Below are positions 9,179 to 17,983 of a stretch of DNA of 64,000 nucleotides, one piece after another; the stretch's first letter is position 1, and the number at the start of each line of letters is the position of its first letter. The notes below the pieces were generated by a model. The model searched no databases. It was not told where the DNA came from and saw only the letters and a program-made list of their open reading frames with translations. A program made the position numbers and the translations under genes. This DNA is from Sphingomonas sp. JC676 (GTDB lineage: Bacteria; Pseudomonadota; Alphaproteobacteria; Sphingomonadales; Sphingomonadaceae): NCBI RefSeq assembly GCF_014489075.1, contig NZ_JACTGR010000001.1, forward strand, positions 620,001-684,000. Direction: 5' to 3'.

Positions 9179-9786
9179 CAGAATTCGATGCCCGTCTGCG
9201 CCTTCACGCCCTGCTCGCGAAAGGGGTGCTTCACTTGGGTCATCTCGGTGACGAGATCGGCGGCTTCGATCAGTCCCTCGGGCGCGTTGCGGCCGGTGAT
9301 GACGACGTGTGTCATCTCGGGCTTGGCGGCGAGCGCCTCCAACACTTCGCCGAGTGGGAGGTAATCGTAGCGGAGCACGATGTTGAGTTCGTCAGCGACG
9401 ACCATTTGATAGGACGGGTCGGCGATCATGCGCTTGACCTCCTCCCATGCCTCCCGCGTGACGGCGATATCGCGCGCGCGGTCCTGGGTATTCCAGGTGA
9501 AGCCTTCGCCCATCGGCTTGAACTCGACCTGGCCGGGGAACGCATCGAACACGGCTTTTTCGCCGGACGTCATCGCGCCCTTCACGAACTGGACGACGCC
9601 GATCTTCATCCCGTGTCCGATCGCGCGCACGACCATGCCGAGCGCTGCGGTGGTCTTGCCCTTGCCCTTGCCGGTATGGACGATCACCAGGCCCTTCTCG
9701 ACCTGCTTTTCGGCAACCATCCGATCGCGGACGGCCTTGATCTTCGCCATCTTGGCGGTGTGCTCGGCCTCGGTGCGTTCGGCCAT
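9178..9786 (-). CDS. cobO: Cob(I)yrinic acid a,c-diamide adenosyltransferase CobO
   Basis: Transfers the 5'-deoxyadenosyl group from ATP to the cobalt of reduced corrinoids. The P-loop VHTGKGKGKTTAALGM is at about residues 35-50 and the conserved VVADELNIVLRYDYLPLGEV segment follows later; its length of 202 residues matches the CobA/CobO family. The ATG at 9786 is preceded by GGGAG at seven bases. A longer frame (to 9900) has no family similarity and no ribosome site. It is the first gene of the cobO-cobB pair. Confidence 0.95.
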   Translation of the reverse strand: MAERTEAEHTAKMAKIKAVRDRMVAEKQVEKGLVIVHTGKGKGKTTAALGMVVRAIGHGMKIGVVQFVKGAMTSGEKAVFDAFPGQVEFKPMGEGFTWNTQDRARDIAVTREAWEEVKRMIADPSYQMVVADELNIVLRYDYLPLGEVLEALAAKPEMTHVVITGRNAPEGLIEAADLVTEMTQVKHPFREQGVKAQTGIEF

Positions 9787-10235
9787 CAGGGTGCTCCCGG
9801 CAAACATTCGGTCGGGGCGCTCATGGCCGTCCGCGCGCGTTTCGGCCAGTCTCTTTGGCCGATAGCAAATTTTCCAGATCAAGGGCCAGCCATCGGCCAA
9901 CCGCAGGCCGACGGGCCAAAACTCTATTCGCGACGACTGCGTTGCGTGATCGGAGTGTCGGCGCGCCGTATGGGTTCTGGTGCGCTCCTGAGGTGATATC
10001 GCTCCATCCAGTATTGGATCTCGTCGTCGTCTCGCCAGCTGGTTCTTTCACCAGCGTTCCCGTGATGACCGTGATAGGGCGACATTCTCGGTCTCCTTGA
10101 GTGAAGGTTACGTGCCGCCCGCGTCCGGTGTGCCCTTGGAAAGCATCGGCTTGGCCCGGCGATAATTTTTCTTCCTCTGAAATTCCCACTAAATCGGAGG
10201 ATATTGAACGCCTGAAGTCACAAAGGGGTTCAATC
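9787..10235. other. 449-bp divergent intergenic region (cobO / TonB receptor)
   Basis: The region separates divergent cobO and the thiol-operon TonB receptor. It must hold promoters for both, but I see no B12 box, no recognisable SAM-class riboswitch and no convincing -35/-10 pair. Minus-strand frame 9821-10237 is open yet lacks a ribosome site and any family I recognise, so it is not called as a gene. AAAGGGG just before 10236 is the receptor ribosome site. Confidence 0.5.
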
Positions 10236-12659
10236 ATGCGTATTCGCTCGGTTTTTCTGTTCTCGGTTGCCGGACTCGCACTTGTTCAGGCAGCGCCCGC
10301 ATGCGCCCAGGAAACGCCCGAGCAAGATCCTTCCCAGAACGTCGCGCGTGCAGAGGACGCTCCCGCCGGTGAAGAGATCGTCGTCACAGGCACGCGCGCG
10401 CAGGGCCGCTCGCGGCTCGACACTGCCTCTCCGGTCGACGTCCTAAGCGGCAACGCGCTGCGCCAACAGGGCACGACCGAGCTCGGCTCGGCGCTCGCGT
10501 CGGTCGCACCTTCGATCGATTTTCCGCGTCCTTCCGCGGTGGACGGCACCGACGCGATCCGCCCGGCGACGCTGCGGGGGCTTTCGCCCGATCAGACACT
10601 GGTGCTCATCAACGGCATCCGCGCCAACAGCTCGGCGCTGCTCAACATCAATGGATCGGTCGGCCGCGGATCGGCGGCGGTCGATCTCAACACGATTCCG
10701 ACCGTGGCGCTCGACCGGATCGAGGTGCTGCGCGACGGCGCTTCGGCGCAATATGGCTCGGACGCGATCGCCGGCGTGATCAATGTCCGCCTGCGCGAGG
10801 CGCGCACCGGCGGCGGCGCCAGCGTGACCTACGGCTTCTACGACACCGATATCGACACCGCGCGGGGCAGCCGCCACACGACCGGCGAGCACGCCGTGAC
10901 GGCATCGGCCTGGCAGGGGCTGAGCTTCGGCGAGGACGGTTACGTCACGATCTCGGCCGAGTATCTGAAGCGGGATCCGACCAATCGCGCCGATTATGAT
11001 CCGCGCGTCACCGCCAACGCTGTCACCGGTCGCTTCGGCGATCCCGAAGTCGAGCAATATACCGGCTATATCAACGCGGGCACTAGCATCGCCCCCGATT
11101 GGAAGCTCTATGGCTGGGCCGGCTATCAGGACCGCGACACCCGCAGCGCCGCTTTTCCGCGTCTGCCGAGCGCCGCCGGCGCAGTGTCGGGCATCTATCC
11201 CAACGGCTTCCTGCCGATCATCAACACCAAGTCGACCAACGCCAATGGCGCGCTCGGCCTGAAGGGCGATCTCGCCGGTTGGAACGTCGATCTCAATGTC
11301 GCTTATGGCCGCAACAAGATCGAGTACCGCACGCTCAATTCGGCCAACTATGCCTATGGCAACGCGTCGCCGACCAGTTTCTACGACGGCGCGCTGATTT
11401 ACGACCAGCTAGTCGTCGGGCTCGACGTGACGCGCAGCTTCGACCTATTCCAGTCCTTGAACGTCGCGTTCGGCGTAGAGGGGCGGCGCGAGGGCTTCAA
11501 GATCACGCCGGGCGAGCGCGCCTCCTATGACTATCCGGCGAGCGGCGCGATCGCCGGCCAGGCGCCGGGCGCGCAGGGCTTTGGCGGCTTCTCGCCGCTC
11601 AACGCGATCGAGCGGAGCCGCAAGAACGTCTCGGGCTATGTCGATCTGGAAGCCCAGGTCACCGACAAGCTTCTGGTCGGCCTTGCCGCGCGCGGCGAGC
11701 ACTATACCGATTTCGGCGACACCGGCACCGGCAAGGTCTCGCTGCGCTACGATTTCGCCCACTGGTTCGCGCTGCGCGGCACGGCATCGACCGGCTTCCG
11801 CGCGCCGAGCCTGCAGCAGCAATATTTCACCTCCGTCGCCTCGGTGATCCAGAACGGTGCGCCGGTGCTCACCGGCACCTTCCCCTCGACCAGCCCGGTC
11901 GCCGCCGCGCTCGGCGGGCGTCCGCTGCAGCCCGAGAAATCGACCAACTTCTCCGCCGGCACGGTGATCCGCGCGGGCGGGTTCGACCTGACCGTCGACG
12001 CCTATCAGATCCGCCTGCGTGACCAGCTCGCGCTGTCCGAGAACATCCAGTCCTCGTTCAGCCCGCAGGTCGCGGCGATCCTGGCGCCATTCAACGTCCC
12101 TTCGGCGCGCTTCTTCATCAACGGCCTGCGCTCGCGGGTGCGCGGCATCGACGCGGTCGCGCATTATCGGCTCGACGCCGCCGATGCCGGCAAGTTCGAC
12201 TTCACGGTCGCGGGCAATCTCAACCAGTCGGTTGTGACGCGCGTGCCGACCTCGACCGCGACGATCAACCCGGCGCCGGTGCTGTTCGCGCGTAGCCGCA
12301 TCCTCACGATCGAGGAGGGCACGCCGGGCGAGAAGGTTACGGGCACGATCGACTGGTCGCTCGACAAGATCGGCGTCACTGCGCGGGTCAGCTATTACGG
12401 CAACGTCAACCAGCCCGGCACCGCCGCCAACGGATCGGCAGACATCAACACCGGCACGCACGCGATCACCGACCTCGAGCTGCGCTACCAGCCGGTGAAG
12501 GGCGGCCAGTTCGCGCTCGGGGTGAACAATCTATTCGACATCTATCCCGATGAGACGGCGGCGGTGAACAACAGCACCGGTGTGGTCGGCTTTCCTTATT
12601 ACTCCCCCTTCGGCTTTGGCGGACGCTATCTTTACGTCCGCGCCGGGCTGAGCTGGTGA
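10236..12659 (+). CDS. TonB-dependent receptor heading a thiol/cystine operon
   Basis: 807-residue outer-membrane receptor. The signal peptide ends near ACAQ (residue 25), followed by a TonB-box-like EEIVVTGTRAQGRSRLDTASPVDV and a plug with TLRGLSPDQTLVLINGIR and EVLRDGASAQYGSDAIAGVINVRL; the barrel ends in YLYVRAGLSW. The ATG at 10236 follows AAAGGGG and opens the signal peptide; the open frame extends upstream without sense. It overlaps or abuts the symporter gene downstream, and the operon content (cystine-type symporter, peroxiredoxin, serine acetyltransferase, gamma-glutamyl hydrolase) suggests a sulfur-containing or gamma-glutamyl ligand. The ligand is inferred, not read from the receptor. 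Confidence 0.9.
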   Translation: MRIRSVFLFSVAGLALVQAAPACAQETPEQDPSQNVARAEDAPAGEEIVVTGTRAQGRSRLDTASPVDVLSGNALRQQGTTELGSALASVAPSIDFPRPSAVDGTDAIRPATLRGLSPDQTLVLINGIRANSSALLNINGSVGRGSAAVDLNTIPTVALDRIEVLRDGASAQYGSDAIAGVINVRLREARTGGGASVTYGFYDTDIDTARGSRHTTGEHAVTASAWQGLSFGEDGYVTISAEYLKRDPTNRADYDPRVTANAVTGRFGDPEVEQYTGYINAGTSIAPDWKLYGWAGYQDRDTRSAAFPRLPSAAGAVSGIYPNGFLPIINTKSTNANGALGLKGDLAGWNVDLNVAYGRNKIEYRTLNSANYAYGNASPTSFYDGALIYDQLVVGLDVTRSFDLFQSLNVAFGVEGRREGFKITPGERASYDYPASGAIAGQAPGAQGFGGFSPLNAIERSRKNVSGYVDLEAQVTDKLLVGLAARGEHYTDFGDTGTGKVSLRYDFAHWFALRGTASTGFRAPSLQQQYFTSVASVIQNGAPVLTGTFPSTSPVAAALGGRPLQPEKSTNFSAGTVIRAGGFDLTVDAYQIRLRDQLALSENIQSSFSPQVAAILAPFNVPSARFFINGLRSRVRGIDAVAHYRLDAADAGKFDFTVAGNLNQSVVTRVPTSTATINPAPVLFARSRILTIEEGTPGEKVTGTIDWSLDKIGVTARVSYYGNVNQPGTAANGSADINTGTHAITDLELRYQPVKGGQFALGVNNLFDIYPDETAAVNNSTGVVGFPYYSPFGFGGRYLYVRAGLSW

Positions 12660-12673
12660 GCGGAGCGCAGGCG

Positions 12674-13996
12674 ATGGCGGATAGCAGCTTCAGCCCGGGC
12701 TCCCGTGGTCGCTGGCCATCCTTCGGCGTCCAGGTGTTCGTCGGCATGGGCATCGGCCTGGCGCTGGGCGTGATCGGACGCGCGGCGGGCACGCCCGCGC
12801 TGGGCGAAACGCTGCACACGTTTGGGCAGATATTCGTCCAGCTGCTCAAGGCACTGGTGCCGCCGCTGGTGTTCACCGCTATCGTTGCTTCGATCGCGGC
12901 GCTGCGGGATCTGGAGAATGCCGCAAAGCTGGTCACGCACACCCTGGCCTGGTTCGCGGTGACCGCGTTGATCGCGGTGCTGATCGGCATCGCGCTCGGC
13001 CTGCTGATTCAGCCCGGCCTCCATGCCGGCGTCGATATGGCAGCCGCGAAGGCGCCGTCGAGCAGCGGTTCGTGGCTCGATTTCCTGAAAGGGATCGTGC
13101 CGGCCAATTTCCTGGGGCTGACCGCGTCCACCAGCATCGAGGCGGGCGCGGCAAAGACTGCGCTGTCGTTCAACATCCTGCAGATCATCGTCGCGGCCAT
13201 CGCGATCGGCGCTGCGGCGGTGCGGGTCGGGAGCGCCGGCGAGGCCTTCCTGTCATTCAACACCTCCGCGCTCGCCATCTTCCGCCGGTTGCTGCGCTGG
13301 GTGATCGCGCTCACCCCGATCGGCAGTGCCGCGCTGATCGGGGATGCGGTCATCCGTTACGGCTGGGACGCGCTCTCCGCGCTCGGATCGTTCGCGGCGG
13401 CGATCTATATCGGGTTGGGCCTTGTCCTGCTGGTCGTCTATCCGCTCCTGCTCGCGGCCAACGGCCTCAATCCGCTACGCTTCTTCGCCGCGGCCTGGCC
13501 GGCGATCCAGCTCGGTTTCGTGTCGCGCTCGTCGGTCGGCACCTTGCCGGTGACCGAGGAAGTCACCGAATGCGGGCTCGGCGTGCCGCGCGCCTATGCT
13601 GCGTTTGCGGTGCCGCTCGGTGCCACCACCAAGATGGACGGATGCGCGGCGATCTACCCGGCGATCGCGGCGATTTTCGTTGCACAATTCTATGGCCTGC
13701 CGCTGCATCTGACCGATTACGTCTTGATCGCCTTTGTCTCGGTGATCGGCTCGGCCGCCACCGCCGGTCTGACCGGCGCCACCGTGATGCTGACCCTCAC
13801 TCTTTCCACGCTCCACCTGCCGCTCGAAGGCGTCGGACTGCTGCTGGCGATCGACCCGATCCTCGATATGGGCCGCACGGCGGTCAACGTCGCCGGCCAG
13901 GCGCTCGTGCCGACCATTGTCGCAAAGCGCGCGGGCATCCTCGATCTCGAGCGCTTCCGTGGCCGTGACGCCGCGCTCGCCTCCGTTCCGGCCTGA
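12674..13996 (+). CDS. Dicarboxylate/amino acid:cation symporter, TcyP-like (probable L-cystine)
   Basis: 440-residue inner-membrane carrier of the DAACS fold with multiple spans and two re-entrant loops. The signature SRSSVGTLPVTEEV, the unwound-helix motif GATTKMDGCAAIYPAI and the late IDPILDMGRTAVNVAG are all present. The binding-loop version with GCAxIYPA resembles cystine carriers (TcyP/YdjN) more than the NMDGTA of glutamate or C4-dicarboxylate carriers, which fits the neighbouring sulfur genes. I chose ATG 12674, preceded by GGAG at eight bases; a GTG at 12656 overlapping the receptor stop is an alternative. Substrate confidence is moderate. Confidence 0.88.
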   Translation: MADSSFSPGSRGRWPSFGVQVFVGMGIGLALGVIGRAAGTPALGETLHTFGQIFVQLLKALVPPLVFTAIVASIAALRDLENAAKLVTHTLAWFAVTALIAVLIGIALGLLIQPGLHAGVDMAAAKAPSSSGSWLDFLKGIVPANFLGLTASTSIEAGAAKTALSFNILQIIVAAIAIGAAAVRVGSAGEAFLSFNTSALAIFRRLLRWVIALTPIGSAALIGDAVIRYGWDALSALGSFAAAIYIGLGLVLLVVYPLLLAANGLNPLRFFAAAWPAIQLGFVSRSSVGTLPVTEEVTECGLGVPRAYAAFAVPLGATTKMDGCAAIYPAIAAIFVAQFYGLPLHLTDYVLIAFVSVIGSAATAGLTGATVMLTLTLSTLHLPLEGVGLLLAIDPILDMGRTAVNVAGQALVPTIVAKRAGILDLERFRGRDAALASVPA

Positions 13997-14019
13997 CCCC
14001 ACCAAGCGAAAGGCATATC

Positions 14020-14661
14020 ATGTCGCTCAACCTGTTCGATACCGTTCCCGACTTCACTCAGGAATCGACCGATGGACCGCTCAACTTCTATGACTGGGCC
14101 GGTCAGCACTGGGTGTTGTTGTTCTCGCATCCCAAGGACTTCACGCCCGTCTGCACCACCGAGCTGGGCGCGGTCGCCAAGCTCAAGCCCGAGTTCGATC
14201 GGCGCGGCGTCAAGATCATCGGTCTCTCGGTCGATCCGGTCGACCGGCACTTGCAATGGGCGCAGGACATCGAGCGGACCCAAGGCGCCGCACTCAACTA
14301 TCCGCTGATCGCCGATGTCGATCGCCGGATCGCGCTTCTCCTGGGCTTGATCTACCCGAACGCTTCGGACACCAACACAGTGCGCAGCTTGTTCATCATC
14401 GACTCCGCCAAGCGGGTTCGACTGACCCTTACCTATCCAGCCTCGACCGGGCGCAACTTCGCCGAGATCCTGCGCGCCATCGACAGCCTTCCGCTCACCG
14501 ACCGCCACAAGGTGGCGACGCCTGCCGATTGGCGGCAAGGCGAAGACGTCATCATCTTGCCTTCGCTGGGGAACGAGGAAGCGAAGGCGCTGTTTCCCGC
14601 TGGATGGGACGAGCAGACCTCGTATCTGCGCAAGGTCCCGCAACCCGAAACCGCAGGCTGA
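14020..14661 (+). CDS. 1-Cys peroxiredoxin (Prx6 subfamily)
   Basis: 213-residue thiol peroxidase that reduces hydrogen peroxide and organic peroxides. The catalytic pattern P38-x3-T42-x2-C45 (HPKDFTPVCTTELGA) is intact, and Cys45 is the only cysteine, hence 1-Cys chemistry needing an external thiol. The C-terminal extension of Prx6 proteins is present (DWRQGEDVIILPSL). It lies 23 bases after the symporter and just before the serine acetyltransferase, in an operon where imported thiols could both generate and relieve oxidative stress. Confidence 0.93.
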   Translation: MSLNLFDTVPDFTQESTDGPLNFYDWAGQHWVLLFSHPKDFTPVCTTELGAVAKLKPEFDRRGVKIIGLSVDPVDRHLQWAQDIERTQGAALNYPLIADVDRRIALLLGLIYPNASDTNTVRSLFIIDSAKRVRLTLTYPASTGRNFAEILRAIDSLPLTDRHKVATPADWRQGEDVIILPSLGNEEAKALFPAGWDEQTSYLRKVPQPETAG

Positions 14662-14665
14662 GCCC

Positions 14666-15622
14666 GTGCCGGCAATTCTTGCCGAGCCGTTTACGGCGGA
14701 GATCGCGCAAGCGGTTTCCCGGCTCAATGCGGCGCGCTCGGCCTGGAGGGGGAACCAGGCCGAGCGCCATGAGGTCGCGCACTTTCCGTCGCCGACGGCG
14801 CTCGCCAAGGCAATCGAGCATCTCGCGGCGGCTTTGTTCCCGGTGCGGCTCGGCGGCTTTCGGGGCGGGGCGGCCCGCGAGGATGATTTCGTTGCCGAGC
14901 AACTTACGCGCGGCCTCGCCATTCTGCGCGAACAAGTGGCTAGCGAGTTCGATTATTGGCAGGCGCAGTCCCGTGACGCGTTCGAGCCCGATCATGCAGA
15001 CACGATCGTGCGCCACTTCGCTGCGGCCATGGCCGAGATACGCGCGCTGATCGACAGCGATATCGAGGCGGGCTTCATCGGTGATCCCGCGGCGCGCAGC
15101 GTCGACGAGATCCTGATCGCCTATCCCGGTGCACTTGCGATCCTGCATCACCGGCTCGCGCATCCCTTGTTCGGGTTGGGCGCAGTGATCGTCGCACGCA
15201 TCATCTCCGAGCTCGCCAATGCGCGCACCGGCATCGACATCCACCCAGGCGCGACGATCGGTCCGCGATTCTTCATCGACCACGGCACCGGCGTGGTGAT
15301 CGGCGAGACCGCGATCATCGGTGCTAATGTACGTCTCTACCAGCATGTGACTCTCGGCGCGCGAACGCCACTGGGGCTTGCGCAAGTGGGGCCGCGCGAC
15401 CGGTTTGCGCGGCATCCGATCGTTGAGGACGACGTCATCATCTATGCAGGCGCGACGATCCTGGGCCGCGTCACTATTGGCCGCGGCAGCACGATCGGCG
15501 GCAATGTCTGGTTGCTGCGCGACGTGCCTGCGGGCGGCGTCGTCGTCCAGGCCGAGGCGGAACTGCTCGATCGGCTGCGGGCACGGGAAATGGCCGCTGA
15601 GCTGCGAGGCGGCGCGGCATGA
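14666..15622 (+). CDS. epsC: Serine O-acetyltransferase (EpsC/CysE type)
   Basis: 318-residue cytosolic enzyme making O-acetylserine from serine and acetyl-CoA, the sulfide acceptor in cysteine synthesis. An N-terminal helical domain (about 1-170) leads to a left-handed beta-helix with hexapeptide repeats: GIDIHPGATIGPRFFIDHGTG, VVIGETAIIGANVRLYQHVTLG, then DDVIIYAGATILGRVTIGRGS. The length and the long N terminus match the EpsC branch. The start is GTG at 14666, four bases after the peroxiredoxin stop, and its own stop overlaps the next start (ATGA). Confidence 0.92.
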   Translation: MPAILAEPFTAEIAQAVSRLNAARSAWRGNQAERHEVAHFPSPTALAKAIEHLAAALFPVRLGGFRGGAAREDDFVAEQLTRGLAILREQVASEFDYWQAQSRDAFEPDHADTIVRHFAAAMAEIRALIDSDIEAGFIGDPAARSVDEILIAYPGALAILHHRLAHPLFGLGAVIVARIISELANARTGIDIHPGATIGPRFFIDHGTGVVIGETAIIGANVRLYQHVTLGARTPLGLAQVGPRDRFARHPIVEDDVIIYAGATILGRVTIGRGSTIGGNVWLLRDVPAGGVVVQAEAELLDRLRAREMAAELRGGAA

Positions 15623-16485
15623 CCGTGTCCTTCTTCCATCGTCCTGCGCCCGATGCCGTGCCCAAGCCGGTCATCGGCGTCCTGTGCTGCAACGAGTTCG
15701 CCGAACGACCGGTTCAGGCGGTTGCCAGTCGGTTCATCGAACCCTTGCGACGCCTCTCCGGCGCCACCGTGCTGCTCGTGCCGGCGTTGTCCGACGCGCT
15801 GGACGCCCAAGCGCTGGGGGAGCGGCTGGACGGCCTGCTGCTGACGGGTTCGCGCTCGAACGTCGCAGCATCCCGTTATGGCGGGCGAACTTCCGATCAG
15901 GACCGGCTGGACGTGCAGCGCGATGAGGTCGCGCTCACGCTGGGCGCACATATGATCGAGCGGGGTAAGCCGGTATTTGGCATTTGTCGTGGCCTGCAGG
16001 AACTGAATGTGCTGTTCGGCGGGACTCTCACGCACGATCTTGCGGCACACCATCGGCGCGGGCCCGGCCTCGCATTCGATGCGCTGTTCGATCACGAGCA
16101 TGACGTGACGCTGGCGGAGGACGGGATACTCGCCGCGGCCACCGGCGCCACGCGGCTGAGGGTCAATTCGGTGCACGAGCAGGGCATCGATCGGCTCGGA
16201 ACCGGCCTTGCGATCGAAGCGATCGCAACGGACGACGGGCTCGTGGAAGCCTTTTCCGCATCTCCTTGCGGTGCGCCCGTGGTCGCGGTGCAATGGCATC
16301 CCGAATGGAATGTCGATGCGAGCGCGGCGGGCAGGGCCTTTTTCTCGCTGATCGGTGACGCACTGGGCGCGGCGCCGCGCGCCCTTGCGGCGCCGCAGGG
16401 CGACAGTCTTCGGATCGAGAAAATTCCGACCGGTATTGGCTCGCTGTGGATCAAAGACCCGCGATTTCGCTTTGCACTCCGGTAG
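15619..16485 (+). CDS. Peptidase C26 / PuuD-like gamma-glutamyl hydrolase
   Basis: 288-residue class-I glutamine-amidotransferase-like hydrolase that cleaves gamma-glutamyl amide bonds. The nucleophile is Cys123 in GICRGLQELNVLFGGTL, with His227 and Glu229 in VVAVQWHPEW completing the triad; VNSVHEQ is the usual substrate loop. Family members cleave gamma-glutamyl-GABA (PuuD) or folate polyglutamates. Here coupling to the serine acetyltransferase by an ATGA overlap and the cystine-type symporter points to a gamma-glutamyl thiol instead, which is an inference from context. No polyamine genes are nearby. Confidence 0.87.
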   Translation: MTVSFFHRPAPDAVPKPVIGVLCCNEFAERPVQAVASRFIEPLRRLSGATVLLVPALSDALDAQALGERLDGLLLTGSRSNVAASRYGGRTSDQDRLDVQRDEVALTLGAHMIERGKPVFGICRGLQELNVLFGGTLTHDLAAHHRRGPGLAFDALFDHEHDVTLAEDGILAAATGATRLRVNSVHEQGIDRLGTGLAIEAIATDDGLVEAFSASPCGAPVVAVQWHPEWNVDASAAGRAFFSLIGDALGAAPRALAAPQGDSLRIEKIPTGIGSLWIKDPRFRFALR

Positions 16486-16518
16486 CCTATGTGGAGAATT
16501 CACCGGGGGTTCCAGCGA

Positions 16519-17805
16519 ATGAAGGCGGCCGAAGTATTTACCAAGCTCGGGATCGAACTGAAGCCCGATCCGTCGCGCACGGTCATCCGTCCGTTCAGCT
16601 TTGGCTACCCCGCCGCCTTCGCGGAAGGGCGGCCGACAAGGTCCGAGGAAGTAGCCGGCCGCGTCATGGCGCTCGACCCGGCAATGCGCGAGCGGATGCT
16701 GTACCTACTTCAGGAAGCCATGGAGAAGCGGCACCACAATGTCGACGACGTGTTTCTGCGGCGTTTCGAGGAGGTGAAGGGCGAACTCGGCAGCGCGGTG
16801 ATCGAAGAGGCGCGTGATCGGCTCCTGATCGGCGCTTACTTCAGCCAGGAATATGCCTTTGAGTCGGCGGCTCTGTTCAATCCCAGCATCGTCTCCGTCC
16901 CCGACCAGGATCCTGACGACGACAACATCCGCTTCATCCTCTCGTTGCGCGGGGTGGGCGAGGGGCACATCTCGTCGGTCACCTTCCGCACCGGTACGTG
17001 GGACGCAGGCGACGGCCTTGTCGTTGACCCGCCCAGCCTGCACGGCGTTCCGCCCCGAATCGAGAGCGACAACGAGGGCTGGGTGCGCATGCGCTCCGAC
17101 GACAGCCAGAATATCTCGGAAACGGTGATCTTCCCCATCTTGCCCAGCCAACGTCAAGGTGTGGAGGATTTGCGTCTCGTCCACTTCACCGACGAGAACG
17201 GTGTCGAGAGTGTGATCGGCACCTATACCGCATTCGACGGGATGACCGCGCGTGCCGAGCTACTCCGCGGCATTGATGCGCGCACCTACGAGATGCGCGC
17301 GCTGACCGGCGCCATGTCAGGTTATAAGGGTATGGCTCTGTTCCCGCGCCAGATTGACGGGCGCTTCGCGATGATCGGACGGCAGGACAACGAGAATCTG
17401 TGGCTGCTCTACTCGGACGATCTCTTCAACTGGGAGACGGGTGACCGATTCATGGGTCCCGAATATCCATGGGAATTCGTGCAGATCGGCAATTGCGGCT
17501 CACCGATCGAGATCGAAGAAGGTTGGTTGGTGTTCACCCACGGCGTCGGCATGGTGCGCGGGTATTGCGTGGGTGCGTGTTTGCTCGACAAGGAGGATCC
17601 GTCAAAGGTGCTCGCCCGCACCTCGTCCCCGCTGTTGTTCCCCGGTGCCGAACAGCGGGGCGGCTACGTCCCTAACGTCACCTATAGCTGCGGCGCGCTA
17701 CTCCATAAGCGCCGCATCCTGCTGCCCTATGCGATCGGAGATGAATATACGGCATTCGCGGTGGGTGACGTCGACGACCTGCTCGGGGTTATGGATCGGC
17801 AATGA
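16519..17805 (+). CDS. GH130 family glycoside phosphorylase/hydrolase
   Basis: 428-residue five-bladed beta-propeller enzyme of family GH130, whose members phosphorolyse or hydrolyse beta-mannosides and related linkages. Family signatures visible are the FNPS segment near residue 115, GNCGSPIEIEEGWLVFTHGVG (shown in part) near 330, the R-x-Y region after it, and RGGYVPNVTYSCGALL near 380. No signal peptide, so it is cytosolic. I chose ATG 16519 (G-run upstream); an in-frame ATG at 16489 follows the preceding stop by four bases. Whether it is read with the preceding operon or starts the sugar region is unclear. Confidence 0.85.
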   Translation: MKAAEVFTKLGIELKPDPSRTVIRPFSFGYPAAFAEGRPTRSEEVAGRVMALDPAMRERMLYLLQEAMEKRHHNVDDVFLRRFEEVKGELGSAVIEEARDRLLIGAYFSQEYAFESAALFNPSIVSVPDQDPDDDNIRFILSLRGVGEGHISSVTFRTGTWDAGDGLVVDPPSLHGVPPRIESDNEGWVRMRSDDSQNISETVIFPILPSQRQGVEDLRLVHFTDENGVESVIGTYTAFDGMTARAELLRGIDARTYEMRALTGAMSGYKGMALFPRQIDGRFAMIGRQDNENLWLLYSDDLFNWETGDRFMGPEYPWEFVQIGNCGSPIEIEEGWLVFTHGVGMVRGYCVGACLLDKEDPSKVLARTSSPLLFPGAEQRGGYVPNVTYSCGALLHKRRILLPYAIGDEYTAFAVGDVDDLLGVMDRQ

Positions 17806-17983
17806 GCGAACATCGCGCAACCCACATGCATATCGACAAGATATATCGGTTGCGGTGACGCGCGAGGAAGAAGCCAGGGCTTCGCATCAAGCTTGTGATC
17901 TCGGCCTTGCGTGAGAGCCATGGCCTTGACGGAGCATGGTCGCTAATCCGGCCGGACGATTACCGAAACGGAGAGATGGGTTG

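Noticed and set aside
9821..10237. 138-codon minus-strand frame between cobO and the TonB receptor
   Set aside because: No ribosome site, no recognised family, and it spans the promoter region of both neighbours; kept as non-coding.
15442..16503. 353-codon minus-strand frame opposite the C26 hydrolase
   Set aside because: Shadow frame; the plus strand has the complete Cys-His-Glu triad.
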